A DNA stretch of 64,000 nt, from positions 48,500 through 112,499 of the forward strand of contig CAIWAH010000230.1 in assembly GCA_903910585.1 (NCBI GenBank), written 5' to 3'. Of the stretch, positions 17,635-25,468 are shown in pieces. The first letter of the stretch is position 1; every line of letters begins with the position of its first letter. The DNA is from an uncultured Verrucomicrobiota bacterium. Lineage in GTDB: Bacteria; Verrucomicrobiota; Verrucomicrobiia; Limisphaerales; UBA9464. The position numbers were made by a program, and so were the translations under genes. The notes under the pieces are model-generated. The model worked only from the letters and a program-made list of their open reading frames with translations. It had not been told where the DNA came from and searched no databases.

Positions 17635-18030
17635 TTAGATCAGGACGCGCAATCCGTAGCGGGCAAACTGCTCATCGGTCGACACTACCGGGAGGTCCCG
17701 CAGTTTGGCGGTGGCGATGATGAACCGGTCGCAAGGGTCGTGGTGATGCGGGGGAAGCTGGGCAGCGGCGATGCAGGCGTTCAGTTCGAGGGGCAGAACC
17801 GCCAGTCCGTGGTGTTCGACCACCTGCTCGAACCAATCCTGGGGCGGTTTCGGCAGGGTCAGCTTTCCCTTGGCCACCTTGAGCGCGATCTCAAACCCGC
17901 TGATGGCGGAGACATAAACCGCCGGGGCCTCGTTGATTTCCTTCTGGGCCGAACGGCTCAGGCGCTTGCTGCCGCTGGCGAGCCAGAGCAGGGCGCAGGT
18001 ATCCAGAATCACCGGGCCGCCTCCGGCCAT
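17635..18030 (-). CDS. PIN-domain toxin of a VapC-like type II toxin-antitoxin system
   Basis: The 131-residue protein has the PIN ribonuclease layout: VILDTCALLWLASG with the first acidic residue at D10, ISGFEIALKVAKGKL with a central acidic residue, and HDPCDRFIIATAKLRDLPVVSTD with the C-terminal acidic pair. Those acidic residues bind the metal in this family. VapC-type toxins cleave RNA, often tRNA, and are held inactive by a cognate antitoxin. The antitoxin gene lies just upstream and overlaps this start by 22 bases, the usual arrangement. The subgroup (LLWLASG, 'phdpaDr.l.ATA') is the one normally paired with Phd/YefM antitoxins. Confidence 0.92.
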   Translation of the reverse strand: MAGGGPVILDTCALLWLASGSKRLSRSAQKEINEAPAVYVSAISGFEIALKVAKGKLTLPKPPQDWFEQVVEHHGLAVLPLELNACIAAAQLPPHHHDPCDRFIIATAKLRDLPVVSTDEQFARYGLRVLI

Positions 18031-18242
18031 TCGTCGTCGGCCAAGGGCTCGACCGGGTCATAGTTGATCCCGATTTTTCCGAGCTCGGGATGGGGCTTGG
18101 TCCGGTTCACGCGCCGATGGGGCACAAGGTTGGCGACCGGCTCGCCGTTGCGGCAGATGACGACGGTCTCGCTATTCGCCTCCAACTGGGTCAGCAGGCT
18201 GGAAAAATTGGTCTTCGCCTCGTGGATGTTCACCACCTTCAT
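18009..18242 (-). CDS. Phd/YefM-type antitoxin
   Basis: From the ATG at 18242 the protein has 77 residues and begins MKVVNIHEAKTNFSSLLTQL, the standard Phd/YefM DNA-binding opening. VVICRNGEPVANLVPHRR follows. The C-terminal part (EPLADDEWPEAA) is acidic, as expected for a toxin-binding tail. An upstream ATG at 18278 would add 12 residues without family resemblance. Such antitoxins usually repress their own promoter, which should lie in the 100-bp gap before 18344. The 22-base overlap with the toxin gene suggests translational coupling. Confidence 0.9.
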   Translation of the reverse strand: MKVVNIHEAKTNFSSLLTQLEANSETVVICRNGEPVANLVPHRRVNRTKPHPELGKIGINYDPVEPLADDEWPEAAR

Positions 18243-18343
18243 GGCTGCGAGATTAGTCCGGTTAGTCCACTGATTCAACGGCGAGTTGGGCGGGGAGAGT
18301 GAGCCTCGTCACCTCGGCTCCTATGGGTCTGATTGCTGCGCCG

Positions 18344-19693
18344 TTACTCGCCCGCGCGAGCCAACCGTCGCGTTACCCGTTCCCGCCCCAGCACCTCCAG
18401 CAGGTGATACAGGCTCGGGCCGACGAGCTTGCCGGTGCAGGCAACGCGGCAGGGCTGAACCAGTGCGCCGGCCTTCACGCCGAGTTCGGTGGCGAGGGCC
18501 TTGAGCGCGGCTTCCAAGGCGGCGGACTTGAACTCGGGCACGGAGGCGAAGGCGGCGGCGAGTTTCTCCAGCAGCGGCCTGGCGGTAGGCGTGAGGACCT
18601 TGGCCTTCGCTTCGGGATCGAAAGTCACCGCGTCGTTCGCGGCGAAGTAGAAGTCGGTCCAGACGGGCAGCTCCTTGAAGAGCTTGCCCTTTTCCTGCGC
18701 GGTGAGCAGGGCGGCGCGCACGTAGTCGGCGGGGAAGCCGGTGGTCTCGATGCCCCCATTGCGGAGGTAGTCCACGCCGAGCGCGACGAAGCGATCGGGG
18801 TCCATCCGGCGGGTGTGCTCGAAGTGGAGCGCCTCCAGTTTCTTGGCGTCGAAGCGCGCGGGGCTGCGGTTCACGCGATCGAGGTCGAAGCGCGATACGA
18901 GTTCCGCGACGCCGAGGAGTTCCTGACCGTCGGTGGGTGACCAGCCGAGGAGCGAAAGGTAATTCACCACGGCCTCGGGCGTGAAGCCGTCGTCGAGGTA
19001 GTTGGTCACCACGGCGCCGCGGTCGCGCTTGCTCATCTTGGAGCCGTCCTCGTTGAGGATGAGCGGAATGTGGGCGTAGCGGGGCGGCTCGACCCCGAAG
19101 GCGCGGAACAGCGCAATGTGCTTGGCGGTGTTGCTCAGGTGATCCTCGCCGCGGATGACGTGGGTCATGCCCATTTCCAGGTCGTCCACCACGTTCACGA
19201 AGTGGAACACGGGCTGCCCGTCGCTGCGCCAGAGCACCCAGTCGGGGTCCTGCTCCTCGCGGTCGGTGAGCGGCCGGACGACGTCGCCGACGATGAGGTC
19301 GGGGATCGTGATCGGCTCGCGAGTCATCCGGAAGTAGAGGGCGCCGTCGCGTTCGTAGGCGAGGCCCTTGTCGCGGAGTTCGTTCACCCGCTTCCGGTAG
19401 AGGTCCCCGCGCTGGCTCTGGAAGTAGGTGCCGCGGTCGCCTTTGCTCGGGCCGGTGGCGTCGCCGTTCACGGGGCCTTCATCCCAGTCCATGCCCAGCC
19501 AGCGGAGTCCCTGGAGGATGACGTCCACGGCGGCCTGCGAATTGCGCGCGGTGTCGGTGTCCTCAATGCGCAGGATGAACGTGCCGCCGTGATGGCGGGC
19601 GAACAGCCAGTTGAACAGCGCCGTGCGGGCACCCCCGATGTGGAGGTAACCGGTGGGCGACGGGGCGAAACGGACTCGGACCGAGGACGACAT
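18344..19693 (-). CDS. gltX: Glutamyl-tRNA synthetase
   Basis: GltX charges tRNA-Glu for protein and tetrapyrrole synthesis. From the ATG at 19693 the protein has 449 residues and opens VRVRFAPSPTGYLHIGGART, which includes the class I HIGH-type motif. The tRNA-binding insertion contains EDTDTARN and VIRGEDHLSNTAKHI, the KMSKR loop is SKMSKRDRGAV, and a helical anticodon-binding domain ends the protein. A longer frame to 19786 lacks family resemblance. The paralogous gluQ gene lies 135 bp upstream on the same strand. Confidence 0.96.
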   Translation of the reverse strand: MSSSVRVRFAPSPTGYLHIGGARTALFNWLFARHHGGTFILRIEDTDTARNSQAAVDVILQGLRWLGMDWDEGPVNGDATGPSKGDRGTYFQSQRGDLYRKRVNELRDKGLAYERDGALYFRMTREPITIPDLIVGDVVRPLTDREEQDPDWVLWRSDGQPVFHFVNVVDDLEMGMTHVIRGEDHLSNTAKHIALFRAFGVEPPRYAHIPLILNEDGSKMSKRDRGAVVTNYLDDGFTPEAVVNYLSLLGWSPTDGQELLGVAELVSRFDLDRVNRSPARFDAKKLEALHFEHTRRMDPDRFVALGVDYLRNGGIETTGFPADYVRAALLTAQEKGKLFKELPVWTDFYFAANDAVTFDPEAKAKVLTPTARPLLEKLAAAFASVPEFKSAALEAALKALATELGVKAGALVQPCRVACTGKLVGPSLYHLLEVLGRERVTRRLARAGE

Positions 19694-19828
19694 GGGCGCG
19701 GAAATTGCCGGGCGGGCAGGGGAAAGACAAACCGGGATTGCGGGTCCCAAGGGTGCGTATGAGCGCGGCGGGCCACGGACGGGCAAGTTGACGCGCCTGA
19801 CCGCGCCACGGCGGCGCGGCAGGCTTGT

Positions 19829-20671
19829 TCAGCAGTCCGCCCATTCTTCCCGGAGCGAGTCCGGCGAACGCCCGGCGGCCCGCAGCGCGCGGAGGCTGAG
19901 CGCGGCATGCCGCTTGGCAAGGCGCACGCCCTGTTCATCGCGCAGCAGCGGGCAGTGGAAAAATGCCGGAACCTTTCGTCCCAAGGCGCGATAGAGGAGG
20001 ATTTGCCGGGCGGTGGACACCAGCAGGTCTTCGCCGCGGACGACCTCCGTGATTCCCATTGCGGCATCGTCCACTACGCAGGCCAGCTGATAGCTGGGCA
20101 CGTCATCGTGACGCCACACGACAAAGTCACCGAAGTCCCGCCCCGCGACGAACCGACGCGGGCCCATACGGCCATCCACGAACTCTACTTCCTCTCCGTC
20201 CGGAACCCGAAAGCGCCAGGATGCAGGGCGCATTCCCGGCGCCGATTCCAGCGTTCGCGCCCGGCAGGTCCCGGGATAGAGCGGCTCATCGTCCGCCGCA
20301 TGCGGTGCGGTCACCGCGGCCTGGATGTCCTTGCGGGAACAGGTGCAAGGGTAAACGAATCCGCCGGCCTGAAGTTGCCCGAAGGCCGCTTGGTAAAACG
20401 CGAACCGTTCGCTTTGGCTGTAGGGAGCGAACGGACCGCCCACGTCCGGCCCTTCGGTCCATTCACAACCCAGCCAGCGAAGGTCCTCAATGAATCCCTT
20501 CACGAACTCGGGCCGAACGCGGTCGTGGTCCAGGTCGTCATTCCGCAGGATCAGCGTGCCGCCTCCGGCGCGGGCGCGAAGGTGAGCGGTCCAAAAGGTC
20601 CGGGCATGTCCAAGGTGCAGAAACCCGGTCGGTGAAGGCGCCAGTCGGCCGCGGTAGGACGCGATGGCCAT
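19829..20671 (-). CDS. gluQ: Glutamyl-Q tRNA(Asp) synthetase
   Basis: GluQ-type enzymes attach glutamate to the queuosine base of tRNA-Asp rather than to a tRNA 3' end. The 280-residue length, with no anticodon-binding domain, fits this. Signatures are GRLAPSPTGFLHLGHARTFW (residues 8-27), a zinc-site pattern (YPCTCSRKDI, then LYPGTCR) and a degenerate KMSKS loop RLAKRHAALSLRAL. The start lies 5 bases after the stop of the rmlD-like gene, so it belongs to the nadC-birA run. Confidence 0.93.
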   Translation of the reverse strand: MAIASYRGRLAPSPTGFLHLGHARTFWTAHLRARAGGGTLILRNDDLDHDRVRPEFVKGFIEDLRWLGCEWTEGPDVGGPFAPYSQSERFAFYQAAFGQLQAGGFVYPCTCSRKDIQAAVTAPHAADDEPLYPGTCRARTLESAPGMRPASWRFRVPDGEEVEFVDGRMGPRRFVAGRDFGDFVVWRHDDVPSYQLACVVDDAAMGITEVVRGEDLLVSTARQILLYRALGRKVPAFFHCPLLRDEQGVRLAKRHAALSLRALRAAGRSPDSLREEWADC

Positions 20672-20676
20672 GATGA

Positions 20677-21522
20677 TCAGGGGCCGGTTTCCGGCCGGAG
20701 TCCGGGAATGATGCGGCCGAGCAGCCGGCGCGCCTTGGAACAGTCGAGGGAAGTGTCCGGCGCCCGTGGCGGTCCCTGGTAGCTGCGCAAGGATTCGGGG
20801 GCGATCATGCCGCGCAGTTCCGGGTGCCGGCGGGCGAGGAATTCCCCGATTTCCCAGCGCGACAGCCGGCGGTCGCCGGCGACGTGGACGGTTCCGGTGG
20901 CGCCCGCCAGCAGGAGTTCCAGCACGGCGGTCACGGTCGCGTCCACGGTCAACGGGTTGCGAAACTCGTCTGTGAACAGCGAAAGCTTCCGGCCGGACCG
21001 GACCGCCGCGAGCATCTCCTCGTTGAAGGACCGGTCGCCGGTTGGTGAGGTGCCGAAATTCAACGAGGTGCGCACGATGAGATGGCGTGGATGCCTCCGG
21101 ACGTCCGTCTCGGCGGCCACTTTGGTCTCACCATAGACGTGCAGGGGATTTGGCTCGGCTGTCTCCGTGTAGTTCCCGCGGCGACCGTCGAAAACGAGAT
21201 CCGTCGAGAAGAAGATGAAGCGGCCGTCGGCCAGGAGTTCGGCCAACTGCCGGGTCGCATCCACGTTGGTGCGCCGGGCAAGTTGTGGGTTGGCGTGGCA
21301 GGCGGGCGTTTTGCTCATCGCGGCGCAGTGGACCACCACGGCAGGCTGTTCCGACTGGAACCGGGCAGCCACCGAGGACTGATCCAGCAGGTCCAGGTCA
21401 GTGCGGGTGAGCGGAATCACGTTCCAGCGGCCCAACCGGGCGGCGGCCGCGGCGAAATGGTGCCCGATCAGGCCGCCGGCGCCGGTGACCCACAGGTTGG
21501 ACAGGGGAGACGGGGAGTTCAT
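20677..21522 (-). CDS. SDR-family sugar-nucleotide reductase (RmlD-like)
   Basis: From the ATG at 21522 the protein has 281 residues. It has a Rossmann motif WVTGAGGLIGHHFA (about residues 10-23), the D.D segment RTDLDLLDQ, VVVHCAAMSKTPACHANPQL and the catalytic Y..K in HVYGETKVAAE, with FFSTDLVFDG before it. This matches the RmlD substrate-binding family, whose best-known member makes dTDP-L-rhamnose. No rmlA, rmlB or rmlC genes are nearby, so the true substrate is open. The start overlaps the birA stop by 4 bases (ATGA), indicating translational coupling. Confidence 0.85.
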   Translation of the reverse strand: MNSPSPLSNLWVTGAGGLIGHHFAAAAARLGRWNVIPLTRTDLDLLDQSSVAARFQSEQPAVVVHCAAMSKTPACHANPQLARRTNVDATRQLAELLADGRFIFFSTDLVFDGRRGNYTETAEPNPLHVYGETKVAAETDVRRHPRHLIVRTSLNFGTSPTGDRSFNEEMLAAVRSGRKLSLFTDEFRNPLTVDATVTAVLELLLAGATGTVHVAGDRRLSRWEIGEFLARRHPELRGMIAPESLRSYQGPPRAPDTSLDCSKARRLLGRIIPGLRPETGP

Positions 21523-22532
21523 CGCTGCATGGTGACGTCGCCGCCAAGGATTTGTTCCACGTGTCCGTGCTCGTTGCGCACGACCAACGCCCCTTCGTCG
21601 TCCAACGCCTCGGCCACGCCCTGAATGGTCCGGTCGCCGATCTTCAGCGTCACGCGCCGGCCAAGGGTCGAGCACCGGCGCATCCATTCGTCGCCAACCT
21701 GGTGAAAGTCGCCTTCGCGCAGCCGCGCATAGACGTAATCCAGCTCGCGCAGCATGGCGGCGGCCAGGGCCGGCCGATCAATTTCCCGGCCGGCCTCTGC
21801 GCGCAGGGACGTGGCGAGGTCCCGGAGCTCCGGAGGAAAATCTTCTGCGGCTAGGTTTACGTCCACGCCGATGCCCAGCACCGCGTGGCGGATGTGGTCA
21901 ATCTCGGTGCTCAGCTCGATCAGGATGCCGGCGCACTTCCGGGTGCCGAACATGATGTCGTTCGGCCACTTGATGCCGGGACGGAGTCCTGTTTCGCGTT
22001 CAATCGCCCGGCTCACGGCGACCGCGCTGATCACGGTCAACTGGGTGGCGGCCATTGGGCTGAGGTTTGGCCGCAGCAGCACGGAAAACCACAGCCCTTT
22101 GCCGGCCGGCGACAGCCAGCGACGCCCCAAACGGCCCCGGCCCTGGTGCTGACTTTCGGCGAAGACCACCATGCCTTCCGCCACGCCGTCGTGGGCGAGC
22201 TTGTCCACGAGGTCGTTGGTGGAATCGGTCTCCTTGAAGACGCGGATTTCGCGGCCCACGACCTGCGTGCCACCGAGGCGGGCGTGCAGGTCGTCCGCGT
22301 GCAGCGCATCCGGGCAGGCCCGCAGGACATAGCCGTGATGCGGGCTCGCCCCGATGTCGTAGCCCAGCTTCCGGAGTTCCTCGATGCGGGCCCAGATGGC
22401 GGCCCGGCTAACCCCCAACTGCTTGGCGAGCTCTGCGCCGGAAGCGCCCGTTTCACCGGCCGACCGCATGGCGGCCAGGATGACGGTATCGGGTGCGGCG
22501 GGTGGGGCGGTCCGACGGGAAGGAGTGCTCAT
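21519..22532 (-). CDS. birA: Biotin-protein ligase / biotin repressor
   Basis: The 337-residue protein has an N-terminal winged helix (GASGAELAKQLGVSRAAIWA, about residues 29-48). The ligase domain has GRGRLGRRW (the ATP/biotin loop), GLWFSVLLRP, IKWPNDIM and the C-terminal SH3-like part (RRVTLKIGDRTIQGVAEALD). BirA biotinylates acetyl-CoA carboxylase and, with the DNA-binding domain present, can repress biotin genes; none are in the window. Both ends overlap neighbours by 4 bases (nadC upstream, rmlD-like downstream). Confidence 0.95.
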   Translation of the reverse strand: MSTPSRRTAPPAAPDTVILAAMRSAGETGASGAELAKQLGVSRAAIWARIEELRKLGYDIGASPHHGYVLRACPDALHADDLHARLGGTQVVGREIRVFKETDSTNDLVDKLAHDGVAEGMVVFAESQHQGRGRLGRRWLSPAGKGLWFSVLLRPNLSPMAATQLTVISAVAVSRAIERETGLRPGIKWPNDIMFGTRKCAGILIELSTEIDHIRHAVLGIGVDVNLAAEDFPPELRDLATSLRAEAGREIDRPALAAAMLRELDYVYARLREGDFHQVGDEWMRRCSTLGRRVTLKIGDRTIQGVAEALDDEGALVVRNEHGHVEQILGGDVTMQR

Positions 22533-23380
22533 GCGAAATCAAGGCCGAGGTCCACCGCCCGCGCCGAGTGGGTGATGGCACCCACGGAGATGAAATCCAC
22601 GCCGGTTTCCGCGATTGCGCGAATCGTGTGCAGCGTCACGCCGCCGCTGGCTTCTGTCCGCGCGCGACCATTAATCAGGGCGACGGCCTCGCGGAGAGTC
22701 GCCGGCGGCATGTTGTCGAGCAGGATGATGTCGGCACCGGCGTCCGCCGCGAGGCCGACCTGTTCGAGCGTGTCGGCTTCGACCTCCACGCGCAGGTCGG
22801 GGTAGAGCTGCCGGGCCCGCTGGACGGCGGCCGCCACGGGATTGGGCGCGGCCCCGGAAAGAGCTGCGAGGTGGTTGTCCTTGATCAGCACCAGATCGAA
22901 AAGCCCGACGCGGTGATTCGTGCCGCCGCCGCAGGCAACGGCGTATTTCTCAAACCGCCGCCAGCCGGGCGTGGTTTTCCGGGTGTCCAGAATCGCTGCC
23001 CGGGTTCCCGCGATTGCGGCCACGTGCAGTGCGGTGGCGGTGGCCACGCCGCTGAGACGCTGCACAAAGTTCAACGCCACCCGTTCGGCGGTGAGGATCG
23101 CCCGGGCGCTTCCGCGGATCTCCAGGACGCCTCCGCCAGCGGCCACCGCGTTGCCGTCCTGCGCCAGCCGCCGGAGCCGGACATTCGGGGAAAGGTCCTG
23201 AAAGGCGATCTCGGCGAACGCCAATCCGGCGAGCGTCACCGGCTCCCGGGCGTTCATCGTGGCAACGGCCTGTGCGTCGGGCGGAATGCAGGCCAGCGTC
23301 GTCACGTCGCCGCCGCCGATGTCCTCGTGCAGGGCGGCGCGCACGGCGGCGCGGATTTCCTCTGGGTCGAGCGTGAGCAC
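22529..23380 (-). CDS. nadC: Nicotinate-nucleotide pyrophosphorylase (quinolinate phosphoribosyltransferase)
   Basis: NadC converts quinolinate and PRPP to nicotinate mononucleotide in de novo NAD synthesis. The 283-residue protein contains ALHEDIGGGDVTT, ERVALNFVQRLSGVAT, the substrate-binding block ILDTRKTTPGWRRFEKYAV, then GGGTNHRVGLFDLVLIKDNH, and the C-terminal barrel phrases VEVEADTLEQV, ILLDNMPP, EASGGVTL and ISVGAITHSA. Length and motifs are standard. It is first in the nadC-birA-rmlD-like-gluQ run. No nadA or nadB is nearby. It diverges from the M42 peptidase gene across 86 bp, which should hold both promoters. Confidence 0.96.
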   Translation of the reverse strand: MLTLDPEEIRAAVRAALHEDIGGGDVTTLACIPPDAQAVATMNAREPVTLAGLAFAEIAFQDLSPNVRLRRLAQDGNAVAAGGGVLEIRGSARAILTAERVALNFVQRLSGVATATALHVAAIAGTRAAILDTRKTTPGWRRFEKYAVACGGGTNHRVGLFDLVLIKDNHLAALSGAAPNPVAAAVQRARQLYPDLRVEVEADTLEQVGLAADAGADIILLDNMPPATLREAVALINGRARTEASGGVTLHTIRAIAETGVDFISVGAITHSARAVDLGLDFA

Positions 23381-23466
23381 GGGCGGAGGCTGGGGAAAGC
23401 GGGGGCGCTTGGCAACGCAGGGGCGACACTTGCCGGCCGGGTGGCGGCCATTAACCTCGCGCCGCC

Positions 23467-24537
23467 ATGCGCACTGAATCGCTGCAGTTCCTCGAAACGC
23501 TCGTCAACACGCCCAGCCCGGTCGGCCACGAAACCCGCGGGCAACGGGTCTGGCTGGATTACGCGGGCGCCTTCGCCGACGAGACGTTCAGCGACGCCTA
23601 CGGCAACTGTGTCGCCCTCGGCAACAAGGGCGGCTCCCCCCGCATCATGCTGGCCGCGCACGCGGACGAGATCGCGATGGTGGTGAACTACGTCACCGAC
23701 GAGGGCTTCATCCACGTCCGGCGCACCGGCGGTATCAATCCGGCCATCACGCGGGCGCAACGGGCCATCATCCATTCGCGCAACGGACCGGTTCCGGGCG
23801 TGTTCGGTTCCGTTGCGCCGCACCTGACCAAAGGGGACAATGACAAGAAGGATCCCGCGATCCACGACCTGTTCCTCGACATTGGCGTGAGCAGCCGCGA
23901 CGAAGTGCTGAAGTTGGTCCGCATCGGCGACCCGATCACGCTGAACGACCGCTTCGAGCGGCTCCGCGGAGACTTGGCCGTGGCCCGCGCCTTCGACAAC
24001 CGCATCGGCACCTGGGCGGTCGCCGAGACGTTGCGCCTGCTGAAGGACCACGCTGGCAAGTTCGCCGCGGAAGTCTGCGCTGTCTCCAACGTGCAGGAGG
24101 AAGTCGGTCTGCTCGGTGCCCGCCAGATCGCTTACACCCTCAAACCCGACGTCGCGCTCGTCGTGGACGTCACGCACGCCACGGACTATCCGACCATCGA
24201 CAAGCGCCAGCACGGCGACATCCGGATCGGCAAGGGCCCGGCCCTGACCCACGGCGGCTGCAATCATCCCGAAGTGGTGGCCCGTCTGGAAGCCGTGGCC
24301 GAAAAAGCCGGCCTCGCGCTCCAGCACGAGGCCATGAGCGCGACCAGCGGCACGGATACCGACGTGATCTTCTGGACCCGTGGCGGCATCCCGAGCGCGC
24401 TGATCAGCCTGCCCAACCGCTACATGCACTCACCGGTCGAAGTCGTCTCGCTGGCCGACTTGGAAAAAATCCCCGTGCTGATGGCGGAGTTCGTCCTGAG
24501 CGTGGCCAAGGGCGAGCAGTTCAAGGTGAAGATTTGA
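23467..24537 (+). CDS. M42-family metallopeptidase
   Basis: The 356-residue protein matches the M42 glutamyl-aminopeptidase/endoglucanase-like family of cytosolic dodecameric zinc or cobalt aminopeptidases. Metal and catalytic residues are visible in MLAAHADEIAMVV (histidine and aspartate), ARAFDNRIGTWA (bridging aspartate), SNVQEEVGLLGA (catalytic and ligand glutamates), DVTHATDYP and the final histidine in NRYMHSPVE. A PDZ-like insertion domain lies at about residues 75-165. The function is likely peptide turnover. It is divergent from nadC. Confidence 0.92.
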   Translation: MRTESLQFLETLVNTPSPVGHETRGQRVWLDYAGAFADETFSDAYGNCVALGNKGGSPRIMLAAHADEIAMVVNYVTDEGFIHVRRTGGINPAITRAQRAIIHSRNGPVPGVFGSVAPHLTKGDNDKKDPAIHDLFLDIGVSSRDEVLKLVRIGDPITLNDRFERLRGDLAVARAFDNRIGTWAVAETLRLLKDHAGKFAAEVCAVSNVQEEVGLLGARQIAYTLKPDVALVVDVTHATDYPTIDKRQHGDIRIGKGPALTHGGCNHPEVVARLEAVAEKAGLALQHEAMSATSGTDTDVIFWTRGGIPSALISLPNRYMHSPVEVVSLADLEKIPVLMAEFVLSVAKGEQFKVKI

Positions 24538-24548
24538 GGCGGGGAATG

Positions 24549-24625
24549 AGTGGTCAGTGTTCAGTTTTCAGTATCCAGTCGGGGCGAGGCAGTCTTGCCG
24601 AATCAATGATGACTGGGCACTGAAT
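24549..24625. repeat. TCAGT heptamer repeat with an inverted partner
   Basis: Heptamers GGTCAGT, GTTCAGT, TTTCAGT and ATCCAGT run in tandem at 24552-24579. After a 30-base spacer, GACTGGGCACTGAAT at 24611-24625 reads as ATTCAGT-GCCCAGT-C on the other strand. This is the same unit as at 6565-6592. It sits directly between the M42 gene and lgt. Confidence 0.65.
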
Positions 24626-24664
24626 GCCTGCCTCTCTGCTGCCAGCCGCAACCGCGACGTCGCC

Positions 24665-25462
24665 TTGAAACCGATCCTGTTCACCCTCGGAGATTTTTCC
24701 CTGCACACCTTCGGGGTGTTGGTCGCGCTGGGCTTCATGGCGGGCCTGTGGGTCGCCTCGCGCAACGCGGTGCGGGCCGGCTTCAACGGCGAATTCATCT
24801 ACGACCTGGCGCCGTGGCTCATCGGCGGCGGATTGGTCGGAGCTCGGATTCTTTACGTCATCAGCTACTGGGACCGCGACTTTGCCGGCAAACCGCTCGG
24901 TGAAATCTTCGCCGTATGGCGTGGCGGCCTGGTGTTTTACGGCGGGCTGATTGGCGCGACCGTGCTCGCCTTGGTCCGCTTGCGGATGCTGAAACAGCCG
25001 GTTTGGCGCGTCGCAGACTGTCTGGCTCCCAGCATTGCACTCGGGCATGTCTTCGGGCGGCTCGGCTGCCTGGCCAACGGCTGCTGCTACGGCCGGCCAA
25101 CCGAAGCGCCCTGGGCGATCCGCTATCCGCGCGGGCATGAGACTTTTCCCCTCGCAGCCCTCACGCCCACGGCCGTGCACCCGGCGCAACTTTACGAGGC
25201 GGCGTTAAATCTGGCCTTCTTCGGCGCCTTGCTGTGGCTGTTCCGCCGCCGCCGGTTCGATGGCCAGGTGTTCGCCGTGTATCTGATCGGCTACGCATTC
25301 ATCCGCACCGTCGCCGAACTGTTCCGCGGCGATTACTCCCAGCAGTCCGCGCCGCTCGCCGGTGTGTTCACGCCCGGACAGACGACCAGTGCCTTGATCC
25401 TCGCCGTGGGCGTCTCGTTGTGGTGGTGGCTGCGGAACCAGCCCGCCCGCGCGCAATCCTGA
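24665..25462 (+). CDS. lgt: Prolipoprotein diacylglyceryl transferase
   Basis: Lgt transfers diacylglycerol from phosphatidylglycerol to the lipobox cysteine of prolipoproteins in the inner membrane. The protein has about seven transmembrane helices and family signatures GLWVASRNA, GGLVFYGGLIGA, ALGHVFGRLGCLANGCCYG, HPAQLYEAALN and FIRTVAELFRGD. I place the start at TTG 24665 (LKPILFTLGDFSLHTFG, 265 residues). Homologues begin near here, and the open frame farther upstream to 24557 reads through the heptamer repeat. The start codon is the uncertain part; the function is not. The rluD-family gene follows after 6 bases. Confidence 0.92.
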   Translation: MKPILFTLGDFSLHTFGVLVALGFMAGLWVASRNAVRAGFNGEFIYDLAPWLIGGGLVGARILYVISYWDRDFAGKPLGEIFAVWRGGLVFYGGLIGATVLALVRLRMLKQPVWRVADCLAPSIALGHVFGRLGCLANGCCYGRPTEAPWAIRYPRGHETFPLAALTPTAVHPAQLYEAALNLAFFGALLWLFRRRRFDGQVFAVYLIGYAFIRTVAELFRGDYSQQSAPLAGVFTPGQTTSALILAVGVSLWWWLRNQPARAQS

Positions 25463-25468
25463 CCCGTC

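Noticed and set aside
20677..21522. Assignment as rmlD for rhamnose synthesis
   Set aside because: No rmlA, rmlB or rmlC neighbours; only the SDR family level is supported.
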